Shown here one piece after another: positions 1 to 5,517 of a stretch of 6,611 nt of DNA. Source of the stretch: Elusimicrobia bacterium RIFCSPHIGHO2_02_FULL_57_9. Lineage in GTDB: Bacteria > Elusimicrobiota > Elusimicrobia > UBA1565 > UBA9628. The stretch covers positions 1-6,611 of the forward strand of contig MGUO01000141.1 in assembly GCA_001800015.1 (NCBI GenBank), written 5' to 3'. The position numbers and the translations under genes were made by a program. Below the pieces are notes generated by a model. It did not search any database. It was not told the DNA's origin and saw only the letters and a list, made by a program, of their open reading frames with translations. Each line of letters opens with the position of its first letter. Within the stretch, counting starts at the first letter, position 1.

Positions 1-627
1 CCCCGCATGCCCATTTCGTCCAAATTGATGGCGAATCTTATCACCACTTCGGGCGCAAACCGCGTCATCACCATGGACCTGCATGCCGCCCAGATTCAAG
101 GTTTTTTCGACATTCCGGTGGATCATCTTTACGCCACGCCTATCTTGCTTGATTATTTTCGCGAGAAAAAATTTCAGAACCTGGTGATTGTCTCCCCCGA
201 CGTCGGCGGGGTTGAGCGGGCGCGGGCTTTCGCCAAGCGCATGAGCGCCCAGCTGGTCATCGTAGACAAGCGCCGTCCCCGGCCCAATGAGGCCTCGGTT
301 TACAACATCATAGGCGACGTCAAGGGGAAAACCACCCTGATACTCGACGACATGATCGACACGGGAGGGACTTTGGCCAAGGTAGCCTCCCGAATCCGCA
401 ATGAGGGCGCAATTAAGGTTTATGCGGCCTGCGTGCACGGGGTTCTCTCAGGCGCAGCCCGGGATTTGATCGAGAAATCCGAGTTGGAAGAGATGATTCT
501 GACCGATTCGATCCCGGTTCACCGGCATGAGGGCGGCAAGATCAAGATATTATCGATCGCGCCTTTAATGGGGGAGGCTATCGCCCGCAATCACGAGGGG
601 AAGTCGATCAGCGCCCTTTTCGTATAA
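1..627 (+). CDS. prs: Ribose-phosphate pyrophosphokinase (PRPP synthase), 5'-truncated by window edge
   Basis: The enzyme makes PRPP from ribose 5-phosphate and ATP in the cytoplasm, feeding purine, pyrimidine, His, Trp and NAD synthesis. The reading frame is open to base 1 (Pro-Arg before the first Met), and that context matches an internal part of the family, so the Met at base 7 is not the start. About 208 C-terminal residues of the usual ~310 are present. Visible motifs are DLHAAQIQGFF (bases 76-108), the flexible-loop segment DKRRPRPNEAS with its catalytic Lys/Arg (about 268-300), and the PRPP-binding loop DDMIDTGGT (346-372). The C-terminal end SISALFV matches the bacterial class I pattern. 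The gene leads the visible plus-strand operon, 11 nt before the L25 gene. The identification is firm; only the 5' third is unseen. Confidence 0.96.
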   Translation, partial: PRMPISSKLMANLITTSGANRVITMDLHAAQIQGFFDIPVDHLYATPILLDYFREKKFQNLVIVSPDVGGVERARAFAKRMSAQLVIVDKRRPRPNEASVYNIIGDVKGKTTLILDDMIDTGGTLAKVASRIRNEGAIKVYAACVHGVLSGAARDLIEKSELEEMILTDSIPVHRHEGGKIKILSIAPLMGEAIARNHEGKSISALFV

Positions 628-629
628 TT

Positions 630-636
630 GGGGGGG
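630..636 (+). promoter_or_regulatory. Poly-G ribosome binding site of the L25 gene
   Basis: Seven consecutive G residues lie only two bases before the ATG at 639, in the 11-nt gap after prs. This is the only purine-rich Shine-Dalgarno-like stretch available. The spacing is unusually short if pairing uses the 3' end of the run, but the G run lets the anti-SD pair further upstream. Confidence 0.45.
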
Positions 637-638
637 AT

Positions 639-1391
639 ATGGAAGAAATCACGCTGTCGGTTGAAAAAAGAGATGGGAAGAACAGCAAAAAAGAACTTAG
701 CGGTTTGCGTTGCGCCGCGAAAGTTCCCGGAGTCATTTACGGCGGCGACAAGCCTCCGGTCCAGGTTGCGCTTTCCGAAAAGGATTTAATGGCGGCTCGC
801 AAAAAAGGCGGTTTGAACGCGATCATCCACCTGCAGGTGGGCAAGACCAAGGAAACCGTCATCATAAAGGAATTGCAGAGGCACCCGGTCACCGACCGGC
901 CCGTCCACGCCGATTTTCAGAGAATATCTCTGAGCCGGAAAATCGAGGCCAAGGTCCCCTTGAATATCGTGGGGGAGGCGCCCGGCGTCAAGGTGGCCGG
1001 CGGCGTTATGCAGCACGAGCTGCGCGCGCTTTCCGTTCGCGCGCTGCCCACCAAGATCCCCCAGCATATCGACGTGGATGTTTCGCGTCTGGAGATCATG
1101 GGCCATATCCTGGTCAAGGAGCTTGCCGTAAGCCCGGACCTGGAGGTTCTCGATAGTCCGGACCACATTGTGGTGCACATCACCCAGGTTAAGGAAGAGG
1201 TCGCCGAGGCTCCCGCGGTCGCCGCAGCCGTTGTCCCGGAAGCCGGAGCTGCTGGTGCCGTTGCTGAACCGGGAATCAGTTCGACCAAGGGCAAGAAGGA
1301 CGAAGAAGGCAAGGTTCTGCCCAAGCAGGTCCCTGCCGCTGCCGCCCCCGAAAAGGGGAAGGAAGCGCCCAAGAAAGAAGCCGGCAGATAA
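639..1391 (+). CDS. rplY: 50S ribosomal protein L25/general stress protein CTC, with extended C-terminal tail
   Basis: This is a component of the large ribosomal subunit that binds 5S rRNA. Residues ~1-95 form the L25 domain, with LRCAAKVPGVIYGG near the start and the conserved HPVTDRPVHADFQRIS segment at 82-97. Residues ~100-182 match the second beta-rich TL5/CTC domain (KVPLNIVGEAPGVKVAGG; DVSRLEIMGHILVKEL). Residues 186-250 are a low-complexity Ala/Pro/Glu/Lys tail, which takes the protein to 250 residues, somewhat longer than the usual CTC form. The ATG at 639 gives the expected family N-terminus and has a poly-G tract just upstream. The gene sits between prs and pth, a common bacterial order, and ends 6 nt before pth in the same frame. 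The symbol ctc would serve equally well. Confidence 0.94.
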   Translation: MEEITLSVEKRDGKNSKKELSGLRCAAKVPGVIYGGDKPPVQVALSEKDLMAARKKGGLNAIIHLQVGKTKETVIIKELQRHPVTDRPVHADFQRISLSRKIEAKVPLNIVGEAPGVKVAGGVMQHELRALSVRALPTKIPQHIDVDVSRLEIMGHILVKELAVSPDLEVLDSPDHIVVHITQVKEEVAEAPAVAAAVVPEAGAAGAVAEPGISSTKGKKDEEGKVLPKQVPAAAAPEKGKEAPKKEAGR

Positions 1392-1397
1392 AATCCT

Positions 1398-1958
1398 TTG
1401 GCCGATCTGCGTCTGGTCGTGGGCCTGGGCAACCCGGGGGCGCGTTACAAGTGCACGCGGCACAATGTCGGGTTTCGGCTCATCGAGCTGTTGGCCTCGG
1501 AGGATTGCCGGTGGAAAGATTTCTCGGGTTTGGGCCGCACCGCGCGCCAGGGCGATCTTATCTTGGCGCAGCCGCTCACCTATATGAACGAGTCGGGCCG
1601 CTGCGTTTGCGCCCTCAAAAACTTCTACAAAATCGCGCCCGAAGAGATGCTGATCTGTTTTGACGACGTGGCTCTGCCGCTGGGGCGGCTGCGTTTGCGC
1701 GCCTCCGGCTCCTCCGGGGGCCAGAAAGGCATGCAGTCCATCATAGACGGCTTGGGGACTCTGGAAATCCCGCGTCTTCGCATCGGCGTGGGACCGCAGC
1801 CCCCCGGTTGGGATTCCACGGATTTCGTCTTGAACCGCTTTTCCGCGCAAGAGGAAAAAAAGATCCACGATGTTCTTGACGAGGCGGCGGCGGCCGTCAA
1901 GACGGTTCAGACAGGCGGCCTTGAAGCCGCGATGAACCGGTTTAACAGCGCGCCGTGA
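1398..1958 (+). CDS. pth: Peptidyl-tRNA hydrolase (bacterial Pth1 type), TTG start
   Basis: Pth cleaves the ester bond of peptidyl-tRNAs released early from ribosomes, so that tRNA can be recycled; it acts in the cytosol. The N-terminal VVGLGNPGARY (7-17) and TRHNVGF (20-26) hold the Asn12 and catalytic His22 equivalents. PLTYMNESG (59-67) supplies Asn64, and Asp89 in FDDVALP is the likely partner of the His. RLRIGVG at 126-132 is also typical. Length is 186 residues, normal for the family. The L25 stop at 1389 lies in the same frame and no ATG or GTG precedes the conserved N-terminus, so TTG at 1398 is the only plausible start. No strong Shine-Dalgarno is seen, which suggests coupling to L25. 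The usual GGHNG motif reads GGQKG here (107-111), so Lys110 replaces the Asn equivalent to E. coli Asn114. Confidence 0.94.
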   Translation: MADLRLVVGLGNPGARYKCTRHNVGFRLIELLASEDCRWKDFSGLGRTARQGDLILAQPLTYMNESGRCVCALKNFYKIAPEEMLICFDDVALPLGRLRLRASGSSGGQKGMQSIIDGLGTLEIPRLRIGVGPQPPGWDSTDFVLNRFSAQEEKKIHDVLDEAAAAVKTVQTGGLEAAMNRFNSAP

Positions 1959-2176
1959 GCCCCTTATTTAAAATCGTCATAGGCGCGATTTCTTTTATTC
2001 TGGGTCTTGGGTATCTATACCGGCCCGATCTTATCGAAAGAATGAATGGCGTCCTGCGCAATTATCTCCTCAATGACGCCTATATCGCTCTGGAGCGCAA
2101 GAAATGGGGCGCTTTTTTCCTTCTCATCGCGTTTCTTTTCCTCTATACGGGCGTTAGGGCCCTGGTGCCTCATTAA
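1955..2176 (+). CDS. Small two-helix membrane protein, unknown function
   Basis: I do not recognise a family for this 73-residue protein. It has two hydrophobic segments, about residues 6-22 and 52-70, joined by a ~29-residue polar loop (RPDLIERMN ... ALERKKW). The loop is rich in Arg and Lys, so by the positive-inside rule it is probably cytoplasmic, with both ends outside. The GTG start overlaps the pth stop by 4 nt (GTGA), and the TAA stop shares one base with the ATG of the next gene. That packing, and an open frame filling exactly the space between two known genes, argue strongly that it is translated. T-rich sequence in the second helix reflects Phe and Leu codons. A role in the envelope is all that can be inferred. 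Confidence 0.8.
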   Translation: MSPLFKIVIGAISFILGLGYLYRPDLIERMNGVLRNYLLNDAYIALERKKWGAFFLLIAFLFLYTGVRALVPH

Positions 2177-3540
2177 TGCCCGCGGTCGCGGATTCTCTCC
2201 AGACCTTGGCCCAGGATGCCCTGGATTGGATCCGGCGCCAAGCCGGTCCGGATCTGGAGGCCGAAATCTATTTGGCGCGTTCCGAGGAACGGGGCGTGGA
2301 AATGCGCAAGGGATATGTTGACGTCCTGCAGGAGGCGAGCTGCGAAGGCGCCGGACTGCGGATTTATACCGAGGGCCGCATGGGATTTGCCTCTTGCGGC
2401 GGCATCAGCCGGCAGGAGATCGAGGGTCTTTTTGGAAAGGCGGTCGCGCAGCTCGATTATCCAGAACCTGATCCCAGCAAAGGCTTTCCCGCGCCGGGCT
2501 TCGGCGGCGAGGATGCGGTCCTGGCCGCCTCCTTATGGGATGAGAGTCTATTCTGCGACAAGCTGGAAGAAATCGTCCCGCGGCTGCGCGATATGGAGGC
2601 CGCGGCCTTGGGCTTTGATAAGCGGGTTAGGACCGTGCCGCGCCTGGGTTATGGGGAATCGCGCGGCGAGGTCGCCATCGCCAACGCGCGGGGGGTGATG
2701 ACTTATGAACGAGGCAGCTCGGCCAGCATCGGCTTGTCGGCTCTTTGCGAGGAGAAAGGGGAAATACAGATCGGCTCGGCCATGCAGTTGGAAAGGAGCA
2801 AGGCCCTCCTAAACTTTAATAAAACGGCCGCCGACGCCTCGGCGCGCAGCGTTTTTCTTTTAGGCGCCAAGAAGCTTCCCGGCGGCAGGCGCTCGGTTAT
2901 TTTCGATCCTTGGATGGCCGGGGAATTCCTGGATTTGGTGGCCGGCCTGCTTTCCGCCGACCAAGTGCAGCGCGGCAAGTCGCTTTTGGCCGGCAAGCTG
3001 GGCAAAAAAATAGGCTCGAGCCTGGCGACCTTCATAGACGACCCGCGGCGGCCCGGCGGAGCCGGCAGTTCGCTTTACGATGACGAGGGCCTGCCTACCT
3101 TCAAGAAAGTCATGATCGAAAAGGGCGTGGTTAAAGAATATTTCTACGATGCCGCTACCGCGAACAAAGACAAGCGAAAAAGCAACGCCAGCGCCGGCCG
3201 GGGCTCTTATCGCGCTCTGCCCGGCCCCAGCTGCTCTAATTTTTATTTGGCGCCCGGCGTCCTGCCGTCCGGGAAAATTATCGAATCCACCAAAGACGGC
3301 ATAATGGCGCTCGAGATCATGGGCATGCATATGGCCGATCCCATCTCGGGGGAGTTCTCGGCGGGGGTTTCCGGGATCGCGATAAAGAACGGCAGGCTTT
3401 TGGGGGCCGTCAAGGGCGCTATGATATCCGGCAATTTGGTCGAGCTTCTGGGACGCATAGATGCGGTGGGAAATAATTTAACTTTCTACGGCGCCATGGG
3501 CGCCCCGACCTTCCGGATATCCCACATGACGGTCGCTTAA
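2176..3540 (+). CDS. pmbA: TldD/PmbA family protein, TldE (PmbA)-like subunit
   Basis: TldD and TldE form a heteromeric cytosolic metalloprotease known for processing microcin B17, degrading CcdA and, in other species, trimming RiPP leader peptides. The protein has 454 residues, close to E. coli PmbA (~450). The N-terminal half carries the first TldD/PmbA domain (AEIYLARSEERGVEMRKG; GAGLRIYTEGRMGFAS). The C-terminal half shows GVVKEYFYDAATANK, EIMGMHMADPISGEFSAGVSG (about 380-400) and the closing pattern KGAMISGNL ... AVGNNL. I find no HExxxH zinc motif, which is present in TldD and absent in TldE, so the TldE assignment is preferred. No tldD gene is in the window. The start overlaps the preceding stop by one base (TAATG). 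This is the last gene of the plus run, and no terminator hairpin follows it. Confidence 0.87.
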   Translation: MPAVADSLQTLAQDALDWIRRQAGPDLEAEIYLARSEERGVEMRKGYVDVLQEASCEGAGLRIYTEGRMGFASCGGISRQEIEGLFGKAVAQLDYPEPDPSKGFPAPGFGGEDAVLAASLWDESLFCDKLEEIVPRLRDMEAAALGFDKRVRTVPRLGYGESRGEVAIANARGVMTYERGSSASIGLSALCEEKGEIQIGSAMQLERSKALLNFNKTAADASARSVFLLGAKKLPGGRRSVIFDPWMAGEFLDLVAGLLSADQVQRGKSLLAGKLGKKIGSSLATFIDDPRRPGGAGSSLYDDEGLPTFKKVMIEKGVVKEYFYDAATANKDKRKSNASAGRGSYRALPGPSCSNFYLAPGVLPSGKIIESTKDGIMALEIMGMHMADPISGEFSAGVSGIAIKNGRLLGAVKGAMISGNLVELLGRIDAVGNNLTFYGAMGAPTFRISHMTVA

Positions 3541-3552
3541 AAGCCGCTGTTA

Positions 3553-3954
3553 TCATATCTGCCGATCGATCACGATGTGGATTTCCTTCGCCCCCGAATA
3601 AACCGGCTCGCTGTAAGATCCCTCTAAATCGCCCTTCACCTGCGCGCCCAGATGGCCGTGCGTATTCATTTGAACTTGAAGCAAAAACCCCTGTCTGAGA
3701 TCGACCCCGGGGATGATCATATCCTCGGTGGTCAATGAGTACCATACCGGGAAACGGGGATTGACGATCCGGCGCACGGCCACCGGCACCCCGCCCTTGT
3801 TTTTAGCGACGATGAATAGCACTACGTTTTGCCGCGGGGCCCTGGGGCGGACGGGAGCCGCGATGGTGATGGTGCCTGAAATGCGGAATTCACGGGAGCG
3901 CAGGCAGGCCGCCAAGGCAAGGGCCGCGGTTGCGAGCAGCAACATTCGGCGCAT
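3553..3954 (-). CDS. Small lipoprotein with a CcmI/CycH C-terminal-like domain
   Basis: This 133-residue protein begins with a lipoprotein signal: MRRM, a hydrophobic stretch, then the lipobox LAAC with Cys17. Residue +2 is Leu, not Asp, so outer-membrane sorting is likely if Lol rules apply. The mature part resembles by eye the periplasmic C-terminal domain of the cytochrome c biogenesis protein CcmI/CycH. The matching features are ISGTITIA near residue 25, LFIVAKN, the VPVAVRRI segment followed by FPVWYSLTTEDMIIPG, then GDLEG and a closing IHIVIDRQ. In true CcmI this domain follows a membrane region and TPR repeats and binds apocytochrome c; those parts are absent here. The ATG shares one base with the stop of the DUF1189 gene (TAATG on the minus strand), so the two are probably coupled. 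It ends 12 bp from tldE, facing it. The lipoprotein call is firm; the domain assignment is from memory of the family pattern. Confidence 0.78.
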   Translation of the reverse strand: MRRMLLLATAALALAACLRSREFRISGTITIAAPVRPRAPRQNVVLFIVAKNKGGVPVAVRRIVNPRFPVWYSLTTEDMIIPGVDLRQGFLLQVQMNTHGHLGAQVKGDLEGSYSEPVYSGAKEIHIVIDRQI

Positions 3955-4745
3955 TAGGCCGCGGGTTCCGGCGTTTGCGGCGCCGCGATTTTATTGACCG
4001 CAAGCCATATATATAGCCCGGTCAAAGCAAAAGCCGCCAGCCGGAACAGCGGAATGCCGACGGGCATGAAAAGAAAGATGGCCTGCAGCGCGATGACCAG
4101 GGTTTGCGCGTAGACCGTTATGTTAAACAGGGATTTATACCCGAGCCTGGCGTCGGCCTGCGCGTTGACGGCTAAGGCTATCAGGGAATACATTAAGGAA
4201 GCGCAGGTCTTCCAAGCCAGGAACATAACGAAAATGGCGGCAATCGCTATCGGGTAAAGGATTTGACGCAGAGTTTTCTCGGCCATGCGGTAAAACTCGG
4301 CGTTGACGACCACGGTTCTGGACGGAGACTTGGAAAAATCATAAGACTCGACCCGGTTGCGCGACCTAAGCAGATATAGGGCATTGCCTGTCAGATAGGC
4401 GATGACTTTCTGTTCCCCCATAAGCTCGGGGGTGGCAGGCTCGCCGCGCTGCGTATCTATGATAAGCGCGACCTCCGCCATTTTAGGATGGCGGAGGGTT
4501 AAAGGCCCGGAGACAGGCGAACTCACCTTGCCCCTTGAGAAAGTCAGAGGCGGCATGGATTGTTCGAGCCACCGAAACGTCTCCTTGATCACAGGGCCGG
4601 CCTTAACCTTTAACGCCACGGTGCCGGTTATGGAGAACAAGGCCGCCAAGTAGCAGAGGTACAATATCGAGCGGCCCAGCGACTGCGTGGAGATTTTCTT
4701 ATAGAAATTAACGCTGGTAATGCTGTTGACGGGATCAAGAATCAC
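3954..4745 (-). CDS. DUF1189-family integral membrane protein
   Basis: The N-terminus (NSITSVNFYKKISTQSLGRSILYL) matches the pattern of DUF1189 proteins, which are uncharacterised membrane proteins. One hydrophobic segment at about 26-45 is followed by a ~110-residue soluble, probably extracytoplasmic region. Three more segments lie at about 162-178, 211-227 and 232-250, the arrangement expected for this family. I chose GTG at 4745: it lies 2 nt after the permease stop, has GGGAGG ten bases upstream, and gives 263 residues starting directly with the family N-terminus. An ATG at 4823 in the same frame would add 26 Arg/Gly-rich residues that overlap the permease gene and look unlike the family. 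The stop overlaps the lipoprotein ATG by one base. The function is unknown; position suggests it works with the ABC-2 exporter or the lipoprotein. Confidence 0.82.
   Translation of the reverse strand: MILDPVNSITSVNFYKKISTQSLGRSILYLCYLAALFSITGTVALKVKAGPVIKETFRWLEQSMPPLTFSRGKVSSPVSGPLTLRHPKMAEVALIIDTQRGEPATPELMGEQKVIAYLTGNALYLLRSRNRVESYDFSKSPSRTVVVNAEFYRMAEKTLRQILYPIAIAAIFVMFLAWKTCASLMYSLIALAVNAQADARLGYKSLFNITVYAQTLVIALQAIFLFMPVGIPLFRLAAFALTGLYIWLAVNKIAAPQTPEPAA
4472..4497. repeat. Perfect 10-bp inverted repeat with 6-nt loop inside the DUF1189 gene
   Basis: The arms CCTCCGCCAT (4472-4481) and ATGGCGGAGG (4488-4497) are exact reverse complements around the loop TTTAGG. The element lies wholly inside coding sequence, over the Leu-Arg-His-Pro-Lys-Met-Ala-Glu-Val stretch of the DUF1189 protein. 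No T-run follows on either strand, so it does not look like a standard intrinsic terminator. It would form a stable hairpin in the mRNA. Whether it does anything is unknown. Confidence 0.6.
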
Positions 4746-4747
4746 GG

Positions 4748-5512
4748 CTATTCGGCCTCCCGCGCGATCCAGCAGGAGGCGGCGCAGACCGCCGCCGCGA
4801 ATAGGACAAGGACTAACAGGCAAAGCTTAAGCGAGGCCATGGGCCTAAAAGCCCCCGGGGAAAGGGCCTGCTGCAGGGCGCAAACCGCGTAGCTGACCGG
4901 ATTAAGGCGTATGATAAGGCGCAGCCAGGCGGGCGCGGTCGCCGCGGGAAAAAGAGCGCCTGAGAGCATCCACATCGGGATTAAAAACAGGTTCATTACC
5001 GCGTGAAAACCCTGGGTCGAATCCAGCTTCCAGGCGATGCAAAAACCGATGCCGGTCAATCCCAGCGAGCAAAGAGCCAGGGCCGCCAGCGTGACGGCAT
5101 AGTCTCCGGGGGCCGCCCGCAGCCCCGCCGCGGGGGCTAGTATCAGGAAACAAAGCCCTTGCAGAAAACCAACCGTGGAGGCTCCCATGATTTTGCCCAA
5201 CACCAGGCTTAAGCGGGGAATCGGGGCGACTAAAACCGACTGCAAAAATCCCTCGCGCCTGTCCTCGATAATCGAGATAGTCGAGAATACCGAGGTAAAA
5301 AGCACGATAAGAACCAGGGTTCCCGAGAAAAAATACTGCAGGAAGCCGGCGCCGCCGGCGGCGCCGGGCATTTGAAAGGACTTTCCCAGCCCCGATCCGA
5401 TTAAGAACCAAAAGACGATCGGCGGCGCCAGCGCGCCGATGATGCGGGCGCGGTCGCGGTAAAAATGCCTCAACTCGCGCTTCCATAAGGTGTAAACGGC
5501 CAAACAATTCAT
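4748..5512 (-). CDS. ABC-2 type transporter permease (DrrB/NodJ-like)
   Basis: This is the membrane subunit of an ABC exporter in the inner membrane, encoded directly after its ATPase. Six hydrophobic segments can be read: IIGALAPPIVFWFLIG, GTLVLIVLFTSVFS, GFLQGLCFLILA, VTLAALALCSLGLTGIGF, LFLIPMWMLSGALFP and LCLLVLVLFAAAVCAAS. The cytoplasmic stretch after the second (EDRREGFLQSVLVAPIPR) and the MLSGALFP ... RLNPVSYAV segment are typical of DrrB/NodJ-type ABC-2 permeases. I chose the ATG at 5512, giving 254 residues. A TTG at 5521 would add three residues and overlap the ATPase stop by 4 nt (TTGA); neither start has a clear Shine-Dalgarno. The stop lies 2 nt before the DUF1189 start. The substrate is not evident; drug, polysaccharide, lipid and heme-related exporters share this fold. 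Confidence 0.9.
   Translation of the reverse strand: MNCLAVYTLWKRELRHFYRDRARIIGALAPPIVFWFLIGSGLGKSFQMPGAAGGAGFLQYFFSGTLVLIVLFTSVFSTISIIEDRREGFLQSVLVAPIPRLSLVLGKIMGASTVGFLQGLCFLILAPAAGLRAAPGDYAVTLAALALCSLGLTGIGFCIAWKLDSTQGFHAVMNLFLIPMWMLSGALFPAATAPAWLRLIIRLNPVSYAVCALQQALSPGAFRPMASLKLCLLVLVLFAAAVCAASCWIAREAE
4756..4761 (-). promoter_or_regulatory. Shine-Dalgarno site for the DUF1189 gene
   Basis: On the minus strand GGGAGG lies within the last codons of the permease gene, ten bases before the GTG at 4745. It is the clearest ribosome binding site in the minus run, and it decides the GTG start over the upstream in-frame ATG at 4823. Confidence 0.55.
5346..5367. repeat. Perfect 22-bp GC palindrome inside the permease gene
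   Basis: The sequence CCGGCGCCGCC is followed directly by its reverse complement. It encodes the Gly/Ala-rich stretch PGAAGGAG of the permease, between the first two membrane segments. Alternating Gly and Ala codons in a GC-rich genome easily produce such palindromes, so the simplest reading is a by-product of composition. Confidence 0.5.
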
Positions 5513-5517
5513 GTTAT

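Noticed and set aside
786..1868. Long open frame of 360 codons on the minus strand, antisense to L25 and pth
   Set aside because: It covers two clearly identified genes, its translation is Arg/Gln/Asp/Gly-rich with no family pattern, and long antisense frames are common in GC-rich coding DNA.
3490..3504. GGCGCC-ATG-GGCGCC hairpin near the end of tldE as a terminator
   Set aside because: It encodes the Gly-Ala-Met-Gly-Ala stretch of TldE, lies 36 bp before the stop and is not followed by a T-run.
3522..3580. CCACAT ... ATGTGG inverted repeat spanning the convergent junction
   Set aside because: The arms are only 6 bp with a 47-nt loop, which is expected by chance.
4746..4823. Upstream ATG at 4823 as the DUF1189 start
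   Set aside because: It would add 26 Arg/Gly-rich residues translated from permease coding sequence; GTG at 4745 has a good Shine-Dalgarno and gives the family N-terminus.
5119..5140. AGCCCC ... GGGGCT hairpin in the permease gene
   Set aside because: It has a short 6-bp stem in GC-rich coding sequence, no T-run, and is compatible with Ala/Gly/Pro codon composition.
4902..5507. 201-codon frame on the minus strand overlapping the ABC permease
   Set aside because: It is the same strand in another frame; the product is Arg/Gly/His-rich, while the permease frame has clear membrane segments and family motifs.
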